Made by a program: the position numbers and the translations under genes. A DNA stretch of 64,000 nt from Parasponia andersonii (lineage: Eukaryota > Streptophyta > Magnoliopsida > Rosales > Cannabaceae). This document shows positions 37,103-48,850 of this stretch, one piece after another. How positions within the stretch are numbered: the stretch's first letter is position 1; each line of letters begins with the position of its first letter. Below the pieces are notes generated by a model that saw nothing but the letters and a program-made list of their open reading frames with translations, was not told where the DNA came from and did no database searches. The DNA is taken from positions 186,001-250,000 of the forward strand of contig JXTB01000117.1 of the NCBI GenBank assembly GCA_002914805.1, given 5' to 3'.

Positions 37103-37387
37103 ATGGGAAATAGTCAAACTCATTCTGCTCCTGCCCCTACTCCTGCTCCTTACTATCATCCAAACAATCAAGGACAATACTACTACCCCCCGCAAACAAA
37201 CATGGGCTATCATTATTATGGTCAAGCTCCAACTCCTCCTCCACAGAACAGAAACCCGTCGCAGGCAGCCGCCATGAATTGTGACGAGGTGGCGGAGCGC
37301 TATGGCGGCTTGGTGATTTCCGAGTACGGTAGTAATCTAAAGAAACCATCTCAAGGTTGGGTGTCTTATAATAGAACTAATTACTAG
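37103..37387 (+). CDS. Cluster gene 2: small MGNS-type Pro/Tyr-rich protein with C-terminal signature
   Basis: Single exon, 94 residues, starting MGNSQTHSAPAPTPAP, with Gly2 placed for N-myristoylation. Residues 9-50 are a Pro/Tyr/Gln-rich low-complexity stretch (YYHPNNQGQYYYPP). Residues 56-77 carry the signature AAMNCDEVAERYGGLVISEY, then GSNLKKPSQGW, which parallels GGYRRKPPQG in gene 1. The shared N-terminus, C-terminus, promoter and duplicated upstream DNA show that genes 1 and 2 are segmental duplicates. No known domain is recognised. The - strand ORF over the same DNA is a shadow. Confidence 0.8.
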   Translation: MGNSQTHSAPAPTPAPYYHPNNQGQYYYPPQTNMGYHYYGQAPTPPPQNRNPSQAAAMNCDEVAERYGGLVISEYGSNLKKPSQGWVSYNRTNY

Positions 37388-37624
37388 CTAGCTCTTATGT
37401 TATAGTAATTTGAGGTGTAGAATACTTCAAGGCTTCTAGCTAGTATGGTGGTTGCTCGACTGATCTCCATGCAGAGATGATCATGATCTTATGTATGATT
37501 TAGCCTTTACTCTTTATGTAGTCGATCTTTACTATATATGTATCATGCTTTAGTTTTCACAAAGAATTTAGTAGTTGTACCTTATACATCTTTATATGTT
37601 TTGTACTTTTTGCATCTGATTTTC

Positions 37625-40512
37625 TATCACGACCCAAATTCCGAGCAAATTGCAGAAAAAAAATTTCACAAATAAAAATTCAATAATAGTTGTTTTAAAA
37701 TTTATAAAATAATTTTAAAAACAAAATTCTCATAATTCTGCGTTCACTAGTAGTCGTAGATTAATAATAAAATTTATAAAAATAAAACCAAGCATCATCG
37801 TTAACTTCATAATTTAGGCATAATAGTTTTACGTACCAAATCCGTGAAACGGACTCTTAAGTATTAATACAAACTAAGATGGAGTAATTTTATATAGTTA
37901 CCAATTATTCAAAACGGTAATAAACTCCTCTCTATTCTGCTCCTGAATTCCCAAAATCACACTGGACACTATATGATAGGGAGAAAAGTAAAGAGTGAGC
38001 ATTCACAGGTTCAATAGGAATAACAATTACCTCTTTAAATGAATACAATTTCTCAAACATATAGGGCTAGTTCTTTTTCAAAATTCATTTTATAAACCAA
38101 GTTTATAAAATAAATGAGATTTAAAAAATCACATATTCAAAACCAAAACTAAATTCGTATCATTATACATATCATACATCAACTAGGTATAGAAGTGATC
38201 TCTCATCCTCTTATATCACAGACATATAACATCTCTTTAGCAAAGGTACTCAGCATCCTAACATTATCCAGAGATGTGTCAGTGAAAACTGCGGGGGCCT
38301 AGGTTTCTGATCTAGCATTATAGTAACTCGCTAGTGATCTAAACTACCACGATACAATAATGGAACTCAAGTGTGTGATCCTATGATATGTACAATATGT
38401 AATAGTTCACAATAACCATGTATCCAAAAATTAACCAAATCATGCTTTAAAATCTTACTTGACATTACTTAGGGATTTACTATAAGTAATATAATTTAGG
38501 AGTTAGAGTGTCGAACTCACGAGAATTGATTACTAAGTCTAAACTAAGTATTAAAATTGGTCAATCTTAACTTTATCTAAACAACCGAAATATAGTTTTT
38601 AGCGAAATAAAATAAAGTAACTAAACTAATATGCAAAATGAACGAAAGCAAGAAATAAGAAAAATGCCTAGATTTACTAATTCCCTAATAATTCTTTAAA
38701 CATATAATATCCTATTTCCCATCTTATATTAATTAATCTACTAGAGTTATCAACTGAGAATTCGAATATATTTATAAACTCCTTTTCAAGATATAAGTGA
38801 AAATATTTAGACAAGCTAATATGTTACTCCTAATATAAATTGACTAGATTCATTAAGTTTAGTAATTCTCTTAAAAAGATTGCACAAGTTGTATAGAGAT
38901 ATTCCTATCCTATGTAAACTTACTCCAAACTAAGTAATCTTATATTGTTCTATCTATGTCTAAACTTAAATTCCCCTTCCCAAATTCATAAAGGTTTCAC
39001 TCAATAATCTATTTAGTGATCAATTAAATAGAAGCAATAAGAACAAGATAACGTGGGAAGTACACCACTATTATACCCCATAATTACAATTTAAAAATAT
39101 ATACAAAAATCATATAGTCCAATCTCAGTATAATCCAACGTATTTCCACAATTTATTAAACTATTGTGAAATTCATGATTTTTCATAAATAAGTTATAAT
39201 GCAATTATAATTCAAAATAGATATAAAAACTAGGTAATTGAACCCCTACCTTGAGATACTAACTATACCAAGTTAACGATGCTCGAAGAATTTCTCGTTA
39301 GTCACTTAGGTGCTCGGACGGTTGTTCGGGACTACCATAAGCTTACTTTAAAAAGTAACTTTTCTAACGAAGCCTGAATTGAGAAATAGACGTCATCATT
39401 GAATTTCTAATGCCTAAAATAGCTATATTAGATATAATTTATCAAATTTAGGTCTCGGGATGATATCTGGACTGTGGCATACAAAATGACACTATTCACG
39501 AGCCATATGTCTCAATTTTTGTGCAACTTTGAAATATAGTGATATTTTATATCAAAGTTCGCCCTTCAACCTCATTAAGTTTGAATTCAAAATCAAAATT
39601 CAGTTTCAAGATCCGGAGCCTTAAACGAGCTCTTAATATAAGAATTACAAAATTTTTTCATTTTGGAATTTATTTGCAAAATGTCCAATTTTTTAATTCG
39701 AAAATGAGTACACTTCCAAATATTATTTCAACGCTTAAAAACTGTAATTATTTATAATTTTTTGTCCTTTTTAACACTATATAATTATTTCGGGCAAAAT
39801 AATTATCTAACGAAAGCAATTATAAAAATACCATAAAACTATTTAAAAAATGGCCAAATCAGAGAAATCCTTACTGGCGGGGAGTTGATCACCAAAACCG
39901 GTCAAAAATCGACAGCGATGACGAGGGAAGTTGAACGTGCCGGCAGTGGCATGTAAGGAGGTCGGATGACAGAGCAATGGTCGAAAAACCGTGTAGTAGC
40001 TGGAACTTCCGGAGGCTCAAATCTTTGGCGTACGGTGGCGACATGCGACATGCGTTGGAAAAGGGCAGTGTTGACTCGTCGACAGGTGGCAGTCATGGTT
40101 GGCAGGCGCATGGTACTACTAGATCGACGTTAGCTTGGCTAATGAATAGTACCTGTGGGAGATATTTGTTGAAAATTTCGAGGGTCTTCTCTAGAAAGAA
40201 GAAGAAAATCGGGGATTTAAAGGCAAATTTGGAAATGTAACACACATGTCAGCCCCAGCATGTATGGTTGCTATTTTCATTAATTGTAATTTAGCACAAA
40301 ATCAAAAGATGCTTTCAATTTTACCCCAATTATTTACATTTTAGTCCCTGATTTAAAATTTCTTTTTCATTTTAGTCCAAATGTACCTAGACTTGATTGA
40401 GTCCAAATTTGTTTTAGATATTTTGAATTCTTTATTCTAAAAATTTGTAATTTCCCAAATACCATTGGCTTGAAAGTTACCCTTTTACCCTTTAAATAAA
40501 CTAGATTTTACA
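37625..40512 (-). mobile_element. LTR-family copy L3 (type A), solo LTR with 5-bp target-site duplication
   Basis: Left end TATCACGACCCAAATTCC and right end GATTTTACA, which on the - strand is TGTAAAATC...GGGTCGTGATA. The pentamer TTTTC stands on both sides (37620-37624 and 40513-40517). The 2888 bp between hold no pol gene, so this is a solo LTR. Internal landmarks shared with other copies are the TTGATATAAAATATCAC block, CTCATTAAGTTTGAATTC, the GC-rich core at 39.87-40.15 kb, and ATTTTAGTCC runs near the right end. Small ORFs here are chance frames. It splits the 3' flank of cluster gene 2. Confidence 0.8.
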
Positions 40513-40729
40513 TTTTCCATCTCTATGCTCTTTCTGTATGTATTTACTCGTGTATTGCATGTGCAACTATTTTCACGGACAAATCATACATGAATTATGT
40601 TTTGGAAAAAAATCAAAATAAATAAATAAATAAACATTAATAATGAAAGAAAGAATTGTGTGCATTAATTGTTTTGAACCATGACAAGTGCAAAAAAAAA
40701 AAAAAAAGGAAAAGAAAAAGCGTGGTATT

Positions 40730-41713
40730 AAAAATAAAAGAAAGAGTTAAAGAGATAGGCATTGCCACCGAAACGACCTATTCTTTGGAAAGCTTATCTC
40801 TGAAGTATTGTAGTATTGTTGCTGATTTTACTTACATACTAGATATCAAGTCACTTCTATATGACTCCCTCTTGTATCAAAGATTTAGAAAGTCTTTAGA
40901 GATGATTGATGTTATTGTTATAATCCTGTATTGAATAAAGAACTTGTAAAGTCCTTGGATTCAAACATGATATAAATAATTACCGCAAGATATTACATTA
41001 GGTAAAAGAGACTTGAAAAGTCTTTGAGCTGTGTATATTACATGGACACTTGTATTTTATATGCTTGGAATATTACTTGTACTATGAACTCTTCTATTGG
41101 AGATTTTTAATCTGTCGTGATTCTAGTTTTGTCCTTGACTAGAGATGTTTGGTATACTCGGTTGTTTCTCATTTGTTATGAAGAATGGTAAATGACTATT
41201 GTCATTGTATTCTTATTGTGGTTTCTAACCTCTGAACTTGTCTATCTTGTGTGGTATAGCACAAGGGTATTGGTTTCCATTTGGGATCCTGTTAGAGTTT
41301 TTGAACTCAGTGATTATCTTGATATGATGTTGATCTGGTATGATTAGGGGGATGGTATCGCTTGTATTCAATATTTGATCTGCTACTCTAGTTTGATACT
41401 TAACAATTAGTGCTCAAGTTATGGGAGCCTTATATTTTTGACTTCAATTCTTGATTATCATTACTATTTCCATGACCAATTACTTACTTGAGGTCATTGT
41501 TTCCGACGACGACCTGGCACCTACTGACGAGCCATCTTATGATTTCATATCTTTTCGTATACAATCTTATCTCCTACTCTTATGGGGTATCGATGTCTTG
41601 ATGGTATTCAATGTCAAGTGTTCACTCTTATTCCAATGGCTATTCAACCTATTCTACTCACACTTCTTGGTATACTTGAGTTTCAGGGCGAAATTATTTT
41701 AAGAAAGGAAGGA
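40730..41713 (+). mobile_element. Non-coding 3' internal fragment of the same retroelement family
   Basis: Matches the internal domain at 59.75-60.65 kb (opposite strand) in several blocks, such as TCTATCTTGTGTGGTATAGC / TTATCTTGTATGGTGTAATA, GGTATGATTAGGGGGATGGTAT / GGTATAATCAGGCGGATGGTAT and GCCATCTTATGATTTCATATC. It ends with GGGCGAAATTATTTTAAGAAAGGAAGGA, a purine-rich polypurine-tract-like string directly before the LTR. No intact coding frame remains. Confidence 0.65.
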
Positions 41714-44341
41714 TGCAAAAACCTAAACTTTTGAAAGGTATTCTAGTAATTTTTGGCCTAAGAAAAATAAGTAAAAAATAAAAAAAATAATATTTTATAT
41801 AAGTAGTGGGACTATTTAGTCTTTAAATGCAACACTCATTTCTTACTCACGTGACACCCTCTTTCTCTTTCTAGTTTTTCTTTTTCATTTCTTCCTCCAA
41901 CCATGGCCAAACCACCATCTTCTCTCTTCTCTCCATACATAATCACAAGAACATAGTTATCATAAGCCTTGCCACCTTACTTTTTGCCTTGCTAGCTTAA
42001 ATTGAAAAATGTGATATTTTTCTAATTCGGGACAAAAAGTGATATTTTTTTAAAATTGAATAGTATTGGACTGAAGTTTGTTACTGTTTAGATTTGGGTC
42101 TTGGGATAAGATTAGAAAGTTGTTATTTTCCGAATTATTATTGCAAAAATGACCTTTGTTACAAACCATTAGTGAATTTGACACTTTTTCAAATATTTTT
42201 GAAAGTGATCTTTTTCTAAATAATTTTGTGACAATGGCTATTTCTGAAATATTTTAGAAGAGTGATTTTTTGCGAATAATATAAAAAATGATATTTTTAT
42301 AAATATTTTGGAAAAATGGACATTTTTAAAATTATTTCCAAAAAGAGACATTTTTATATTTCTCGGATTTAAAACTTGTTTAAAAATTCTCGAATACATA
42401 GCAAACTGTACATATAAAATGTAATGGATACTCTATTATAATGTTTTGAGAATTAAAAGTCTAATTGATTTGTTGGTATTGAGTTCAGTTTGTAACTAAT
42501 TACTTGAATTGAATTAGAACCAAGCATCACTATGGTATCATATTTGATGATTTTTAGGATTGATTTACTCGTGGGTCTATATAGAGAGTTGTTAAACTCT
42601 TGCTATTATAAAATGATATTTTTATAAATACTTTGGAAAAAGTGGACATTTTCAAATTATTTCCAAAGAGAGACATTTTTGTAATTCTCCGATTTAAAGC
42701 CCGTTTAAGGTTCAGGATCTCAAAATTGAATTCTGATTTTGAATTTAGAATTAGTGAGGTCGAGAAACAAATTTTGATATATAATATTATTATGTTTCAA
42801 AATGGCACAAATTTCAAGACTCATGAATAGTATCGGTTTGCGTCTCACAGGACATGTCCCACACTAGAACCCATTTTTGACAAAGTATATGTCTAATCTA
42901 TCTTTTGGGTTATCTGAATTCAGTGGTGACTTCTGTTTCTCTATTTGAGATTTTGGTGGAAAAGTCAATTTTTCAAGTGGATTTACCAGGATCTCGAAAT
43001 GGTTGTTTGAGAACCTAAATGACTAACATGAGTTTCTTCAAGTATTTTTTTGCTTGGTATAACTACCACATAGAGGTAGAGGTTTAATTAACTAATTTTA
43101 TATATGTTTTGATTTATAATTGCATTAAAAGTTATTTTTAAAAAATCGTGATTTTACGATGGATTGGAAAATGGTTAAAAATTGTTGGATTATATTGGAG
43201 TTGGACTGTATAGATTTGTATACATATTTTTTTTATATTGTGATTATAAGGTTAAATAGTGATGTGTTGCCCATGTTTAGTAAATTCCCGAATAATATCG
43301 AGTTGGATTTTTGAAGCATGATATGATTTTTTGATGCATGGTTATTATAAATGGTTACATATTGTATATACTATAGGATCACAAGTGAGATAGATCTTAG
43401 TGGGTGGCCAGTTTCCCTGCCCTCGATGAGAGCCTGTAAACCCATGCAGAGTTTTTTTGATTATTTTTATTCAGTAGGTATAGGCATTCAGTTGCCCCTT
43501 AAGTTCGGTAGGTTTAGATACATGGGTGTCCCTCTAGTTTTCTGGACTAGGTATCAAGCAGAGAGTACTTAGTACACATAGTACGAGTTACTCTAGTTAA
43601 TGATGAGAGGATGCGAGTTCATAGGATGAGATAATTTATGATACATACACTTAGGTATATTTGGTTTTGGTTTTGAATATGTGATTATTCTGGATATATA
43701 CTCTGTTTATAAACGGATTTTGGAAAAAAGTATTAATGATACAAGTTTGGAAAAATTGCATCAATTCAAAAAAAGAATTAAATTTCTACTAAGTATATGA
43801 ATACTCACCCTTATACTTTTCCTACTTTCAGATAGATATTTATCTATTTAATATAGTAATCTCGTCGATCAGATAAGCCGTGTGTTTATACTTGCTTTAC
43901 CACTCTACTTCCTTGATGAGTCTCTCTATTTTCTATTAATCTCTTTTTTCTAATCAAATTTATTTAGCCAATAATGGTGTATTTACTAAGTAGATGTATA
44001 AGAATAATTTTGCTATTAAATTGAGTTCTTAGAAATACAAATGATTTTATGTAAATTATTTGGACATTGGACACATTTTATTAAACTTCATGATTTTAAA
44101 TAAAAACTTTCTAAATAAATCAAATGGAATTCCTCCTAATGTTAAGTGTATATTTTCTAGAGAAATTAAAACCAATGAAAGGATTCCTATTTTTGAATTT
44201 TACCTAATTTTGAGGAATAGAAATTAAAATTTCAAATATTAAGTTTTCTGAAATTTTGTAAAAATAACTGTTTATTACTGTTTATCATTGTTTCAACTTA
44301 AAATTACTAAAAGTCACGGCTCTGAACTTCCGATCGTGACA
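41714..44341 (+). mobile_element. LTR-family copy L4 (type A), 3' LTR of a truncated element
   Basis: Begins TGCAAAAACCTAAAC right after the polypurine-like tract and ends CCGATCGTGACA. Shares with L3 (inverted) the GAATTCTGATTTTGAATTTAG and TTTGATATATAAT blocks, and with L6 and L8 the CAGTTGCCCCTTAAG / GGTTGCCCCTCCAG and GGACTAGGTATCAAGCAG / GGACTAGGTGTCAGGCAG blocks. No matching 5-bp repeat at the two sides, as expected when only one end of the element remains. Confidence 0.7.
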
Positions 44342-46290
44342 TATACACCTAATCTTGATTGTCTTCTTCAATTAAAAACTATTTACAATCCTCTATTGCA
44401 TTTCTTGCACAATTCTTCTTCTCTCCATCCCCTAGACTCTTTTCTCTCACATTCTTCTCTAATTATCCTTGCTACTTTATTCCAACTTTTCGTCCTCCAT
44501 TTTTCCTTTTATGGAGGTTTACTCCATTTTCATAATTATAGAACTTTCTTTTATTTAATTTCACGTTAAGAGAACGAAATTTTTATGTACCAAACAAAAG
44601 CAATTAACAAGAGCAAAAAGAGACAAAAAAACTTGAAATTTCAAGCAATAAAAATATAACAAGAAAGAAAACTAAAAACTTAAATTGAAAACAGAATTTT
44701 AGCACAAGATCATGAGTTATGGTTCGAGTTTTTTTTTCATGAACATTTATATATACTCTTTCAATTCCTTCTAGAACTTAATATTCCTTTTCTTTTCTCT
44801 AACTGCCCCAAAATTTGTCTCCTGTATCACAACCAAAGGCAGTGAGTTATTGTTGGCCCGTTTTTCACACGAAAAATAATCACAATCAGGGTTATTATAA
44901 AAAGAAACCTTGAGTTTTTTAATTTTAGCAGAAAAACGTGGGTTTTCGATATTAAAGAAAAATTCTGCCTTTCTTTAATTTTAGCCAAAAAAAACCTTAA
45001 CTTTTTAGATACATCAAATAAAATTTTTGGATTATAAAATTGAATCAAATTAGTGTGTGAAATAAATCAAATCACTCGTTCTTTTTCTTAGTGTATATTG
45101 TAATTCGTGACTATGTATGGCTATTTATATTGATAAGCACCTCAATTTGGTGAATATTATGTCATTCTATATTGAAAATATAGACTTTTTAAGTTAAAAT
45201 ATATTTTTTTAAAAATACTTTTTCAGTATGAATACTTAAAAAAATATTTTTTTAATCACATTATATATTAGTCGATTAAATATCTATTTTGATTCAATTT
45301 GATTGGAATTTAAAATCTCAATTTTTTTTTTTATATATTTAGACACCAAAGGTTTTTACTACTGCAATTTAAAAAAAAAATCAAGGTCTTATTTGATAAA
45401 ATGAAAACTTAAGGTTTTTTTTTTTTTTTGCTTTTTTTCTTATTTTGCAATAACCAATCATCAATTGNATATGATACTTTTGTTATAAAGTAAAAAATAA
45501 ATAGAAAGTGTACTTACTGTTAAGCATGAAACTAAGGACAAGTACTTTAAATTTCCATATAGTGAGGGATCTGATTCCCATGATCTGGATTTACCAAACT
45601 TCATCATAGTACTGTTTTATATCAAGTGCTTTATTCATGAGCTGTCCACAACCAAATTAACTATATTTGTCGCTGCATAAATTTTTAGGAATATATATGT
45701 CACTGAAGAGAAAGATAAATAGGAAGCTCATATAAAAATGCACAAAGTCACTAATGCTACCTCGCAGTATGATCATCAGCTTCAGTTGGATACTAATAAA
45801 TAACATTTTTCGTTTTCAATTTGTCATTTTGATGCCAAAAGTAATGTATAGGACTCAAAACTCAATGTAAAAAAAAATCGTAATGGAACCTTTGATAGTT
45901 GATGTTGAAGATAAGCTAAATATATTACGTACATATCAGCTATAGAACACTTGTGGTCAAATTAAAGTCAATATTATTAAACAATTTTTCAATTGTACTC
46001 TTTGGTAAGGAAAAGAAAGCCTCATGAACAAGATGGCCACGTAATCCGAAGGGAGTGTCGTAAAATGTACAATCCACTAAAAAGAAAAGCACTACATTCG
46101 ATTGTCAATAATTGATTGCCGTCCTTTTTTTTAAAAAATAAAACAAAATAACTGCCTTCGAAGAATTTGGGGACTCCGATAACACTAATATTATATACTA
46201 GTAACATAAAAATAAAAAAATTATGTCTTTTGAGAAAAGCCGTGAGAAGTTTGGAATTAATTCTTGTATTAGTTGGCCAGAGCAATATAA
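44342..46290. other. Intergenic upstream of cluster gene 3
   Basis: AT-rich, poly-A/T runs, one N at 45468. No supported gene. The last 110 bases (CTTTTGAGAAAAGCCGTGAGAAG and on) are repeated ahead of the broken copy at 47.6 kb. Confidence 0.4.
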
Positions 46291-46322
46291 GTGTGCCGAA
46301 GGTATGGCTTGTTCTCTATATA
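46291..46322 (+). promoter_or_regulatory. Core promoter block of cluster gene 3
   Basis: GTGTGCCGAAGGTATGGCTTG then TCTCTATATAG. It aligns with the block ahead of the broken fourth copy, where the text reads GTGGAAGCTATAGCTCAGCTTG. Confidence 0.5.
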
Positions 46323-46376
46323 GCAAAACATTTGGATTTTCTTTCTACACATATACAGATATATCAAACACACACA

Positions 46377-46378
<2 letters not shown>

Positions 46379-46410
<32 letters not shown>
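46379..46410. repeat. (TA)n tract abutting the start codon of cluster gene 3
   Basis: About 30 bases of TA end immediately before the ATG at 46411, so the transcript's leader would finish in a pure UA run. Confidence 0.9.
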
Positions 46411-46412
<2 letters not shown>

Positions 46413-46842
46413 GGGTTGTTGTTTTGGCAAATCTCCTCCTCCTTCTCCTCCTCATGATCGTAAGTTTGTTGTTCGTCCAACTGCTCCTGCTCCTACTAAT
46501 GATCATGACCAAGAAAAAGGTCCAAAAAAATCCTATATTAATAATACTAAACCTAGTGCAGGACAGCCGGGCCATGTTGTTGATGGTGATCGCGATCAGA
46601 AGAAACAAGTCGTTCATGATGATGATGATGATGATGATGGTGATGGAGGTGATAAGAAAAATATAGTTGACCATGATCATGATGATGATCAGAAAAAGCT
46701 TGATGATCATGATCAACAGAAGCTATCTCGGGGTGCTAGTGTTATAAGTAGCGGAGAAGCAGCCAAGGTTTACAAAGGGTCGGTATTGATTATCGAATAT
46801 GGGGTTGCTCCTGATCATCAGAAACGCCACAATCATTATTAA
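46411..46842 (+). CDS. Cluster gene 3: MGCC-type Asp/His-rich protein with C-terminal signature
   Basis: Single exon, 143 residues. The start MGCCFGKSPPPSPP gives Gly2 for myristoylation and Cys3/Cys4 for palmitoylation, a typical dual lipid anchor for the plasma membrane. Residues 30-105 are extremely rich in Asp, His and Lys (poly-Asp at 70-76, then DHDHDDDQKK and DDHDQQK), a plausible but unproven divalent-metal-binding stretch. Residues 108-131 hold the family signature as GASVISSGEAAKVYKGSVLI then IEYG, one residue longer than in genes 1 and 2 and with Ser in place of Cys. It ends in a His-rich HQKRHNHY. The poly-Asp segment is encoded by a GAT repeat at about 46616-46638 and could vary in length. 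Family unknown to me. Confidence 0.75.
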
Positions 46843-47674
46843 TTAATCAGAAAGAAATTAAAAAAAAAAAGAAGCAGCTTCTTCTCTTTGCATGCTCTGT
46901 CTCTCTATATGCGCATGAGTGTATACTCTGTATCCATATATGCGTGTATAGAAAAAGAGATTAAATAACGTCATGTACTTGTTTCCTATATTATCATTCG
47001 ATATATGTTATAAATGTTAATTAATTAATTGATTAGCTGATAATATATCAGCCTGTCCTCTAGCTAATAATAATGATCTCATGATTATTTGTGGAATTCA
47101 GGCTGATTGATTAATTAGAGCTTGGTTTCATATGGTATAGGCCGATTAAAAGATGCCCACTGATTAACTCGATTGGTAAGGCTATCTTCCTAGCGTATCG
47201 TCCACGAACATGGGGCTTTGTGGAATAATTATTTGGTAGGAAATTTTAGTTATGCCTTTAAAAGTTAAATTGCTTAAAGCTTTCTTTTTGCCCCCCTCCA
47301 ATTGTCGCATGGATTATAGAGCTAACATTTTACTTAAAACTTCTAATATAGGTTTGGTAATTGGTAACACAGTTATTTATTTTTTGTTCGTTTTTAAAAG
47401 TAAAAACATTCTTCAATCATTTTACTTAATTAAAAAACAAAATACAAATATATGTATATATATTATCAAACAAACCCTTACAGTAAATGTAATTGGATCT
47501 TTCAAAAATACATCACATAGAATAATGCTAAGGTATATATCACTTGATATTCTATTTACATATATATAAATCGAAAAAAATAAAAAGCATGTCTTTTGAG
47601 AAAAGCCGTATCGTGAGAAGTTTGATATTCAATTCAATTCATGTATTGATGGAATTAATACGATATATAAGTTT
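46843..47674. other. Spacer between cluster gene 3 and its broken duplicate
   Basis: AT-rich, with no supported gene. From about 47585 the text repeats the 5' flank of gene 3 (GTCTTTTGAGAAAAGCCGT, GTGAGAAGTTTG), showing a duplication step of about 1.36 kb. Confidence 0.5.
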
Positions 47675-47713
47675 GTGGAAGCTATAGCTCAGCTTGTTCT
47701 ATGACTTCTATAT
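47675..47713 (+). promoter_or_regulatory. Core promoter block of the broken cluster copy
   Basis: GTGGAAGCT at 47675-47683 and TCTATATCC near 47707. The spacing is about 12 bases longer than in genes 1, 2 and 5. Confidence 0.45.
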
Positions 47714-47767
47714 CCAACAAAATATTTGTTCGTTTCTTTCTTTCTAGTTACTTGGATATAACCATAT

Positions 47768-48090
47768 ATGGGCAATCGTTGCTCTAATTGTTTCAGCCGT
47801 TATTCTACACGTCCTTTTCTTATTGCTAGTTCTGCAGCAGCTGATGATGTTGTTAATCCTTCCATTCGTTCGGAGAATCTTCATCATAATCACCATCCTG
47901 ATCATCCTGCTCCGTCATCCTGATCATGATCATCAAGATCATCAAACTAATCTAGGTGATCGTCATGATGATCGTGATCAGAAGGCCGAATTACCTTGGG
48001 CGTCTAATAATGATGATAATGTTATAGCAGTAAGGTAGCATAGATTGAAAAAGGGTTGCTCTTGATCACCAAAACTGCCACCATCATTAT
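47768..48090 (+). pseudogene. Cluster copy 4: broken MGN-type member, duplicate of gene 3
   Basis: The ATG frame gives 51 residues, starting MGNRCSNCFSRYSTRPFLIA and ending in HHPDHPAPSS with a stop at 47921. The reading then continues in another frame as HDHQDHQTNLGDRHDDRDQ, the counterpart of gene 3's Asp/His region, and stops at 48038. The signature core is missing: only a shortened remnant is left before the 3' end, where AAGGGTTGCTCTTGATCACC and CACCATCATTATTAA match gene 3's last codons (GGGGTTGCTCCTGATCATC, CACAATCATTATTAA). A frameshift plus loss of the signature marks a pseudogene. A short 51-residue lipidated peptide could still be made. Confidence 0.7.
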
Positions 48091-48378
48091 TAAATAAGCT
48101 TAATATTCAACTAATCATGTCATGATCCAAACCTCGGGATAGTGACAGAAGGAGAATTTTGCTAGAATTAGAAATTCCTTAATTAATAAAGAAAATATTT
48201 TAAGAGTTTTGAATTTTTTTTAAATGGCACGATAAATAAAATATATAGAATTCTAACTAGTGAGTCTACCCCACAGTACATAGTCACCAATAAATATAGA
48301 CTGAATAATTTAGATGAACTAAATTCAATTAATTAATCAAGCATCACCATTCACACATCAATATCAAACTAGTGTGAC

Positions 48379-48384
<6 letters not shown>

Positions 48385-48424
<40 letters not shown>
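48385..48424. repeat. (TA)n microsatellite in L5
   Basis: About 40 bases of pure TA. Confidence 0.95.
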
Positions 48425-48426
<2 letters not shown>

Positions 48427-48470
48427 CAGACATAATCAAATAGCATAATCTATTTATTTAACAAATCTTC

Positions 48471-48850
48471 AACACAAGTTTAAAATTCGCACCTTTAGCA
48501 TTACTAAGTCATGAACTACGAGTAAAAGATAACTCTTTAATCTGTTATCTTCAACACAAATCTAAAATTCGCACCTCTAGCATTACTAATTTATGAACTA
48601 CGAGTAAAATATAACAACACAAATCTAAAATTTGCACCTCTATCATTACTAAGTCATGAACTACGAGTAAAAGAAAACTCTTTAATCTGTTCTTTTCAAT
48701 ATAAATCTAAAATTTGTACCTCTAGTATTACTAAGTCATGAACTACAAGTAAAAGATAACTCTTTAATCTATTAATACAAGTCTAAAATTCGCACCTCTA
48801 GCATTACTAAGTCATGAACTACAAGTAAAAAATAACTCTTTAATCTATTT
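48471..48850 (+). repeat. Five-copy minisatellite, about 80-bp unit
   Basis: Units start at about 48471, 48553, 48615, 48698 and 48774. Each reads roughly AACACAAATCTAAAATTCGC, CACCTCTAGCATTACTAAGT, CATGAACTACGAGTAAAAGA and TAACTCTTTAATCTGTT. The second unit is short by about 20 bases. This array is absent from the other LTR copies. Confidence 0.85.

Noticed and set aside
39977..40240. 87-residue + strand frame
   Set aside because: Lies in the GC-rich core of solo LTR L3 and is not conserved in sister copies.
46345..46716. 123-residue - strand frame opposite cluster gene 3
   Set aside because: Ile/Met-rich translation of the GAT repeat in antisense; shadow of the Asp/His-rich gene.
48471..48850. 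CRISPR-like array
   Set aside because: Repeat units are contiguous without unique spacers, in a plant nuclear context, so it is a minisatellite.
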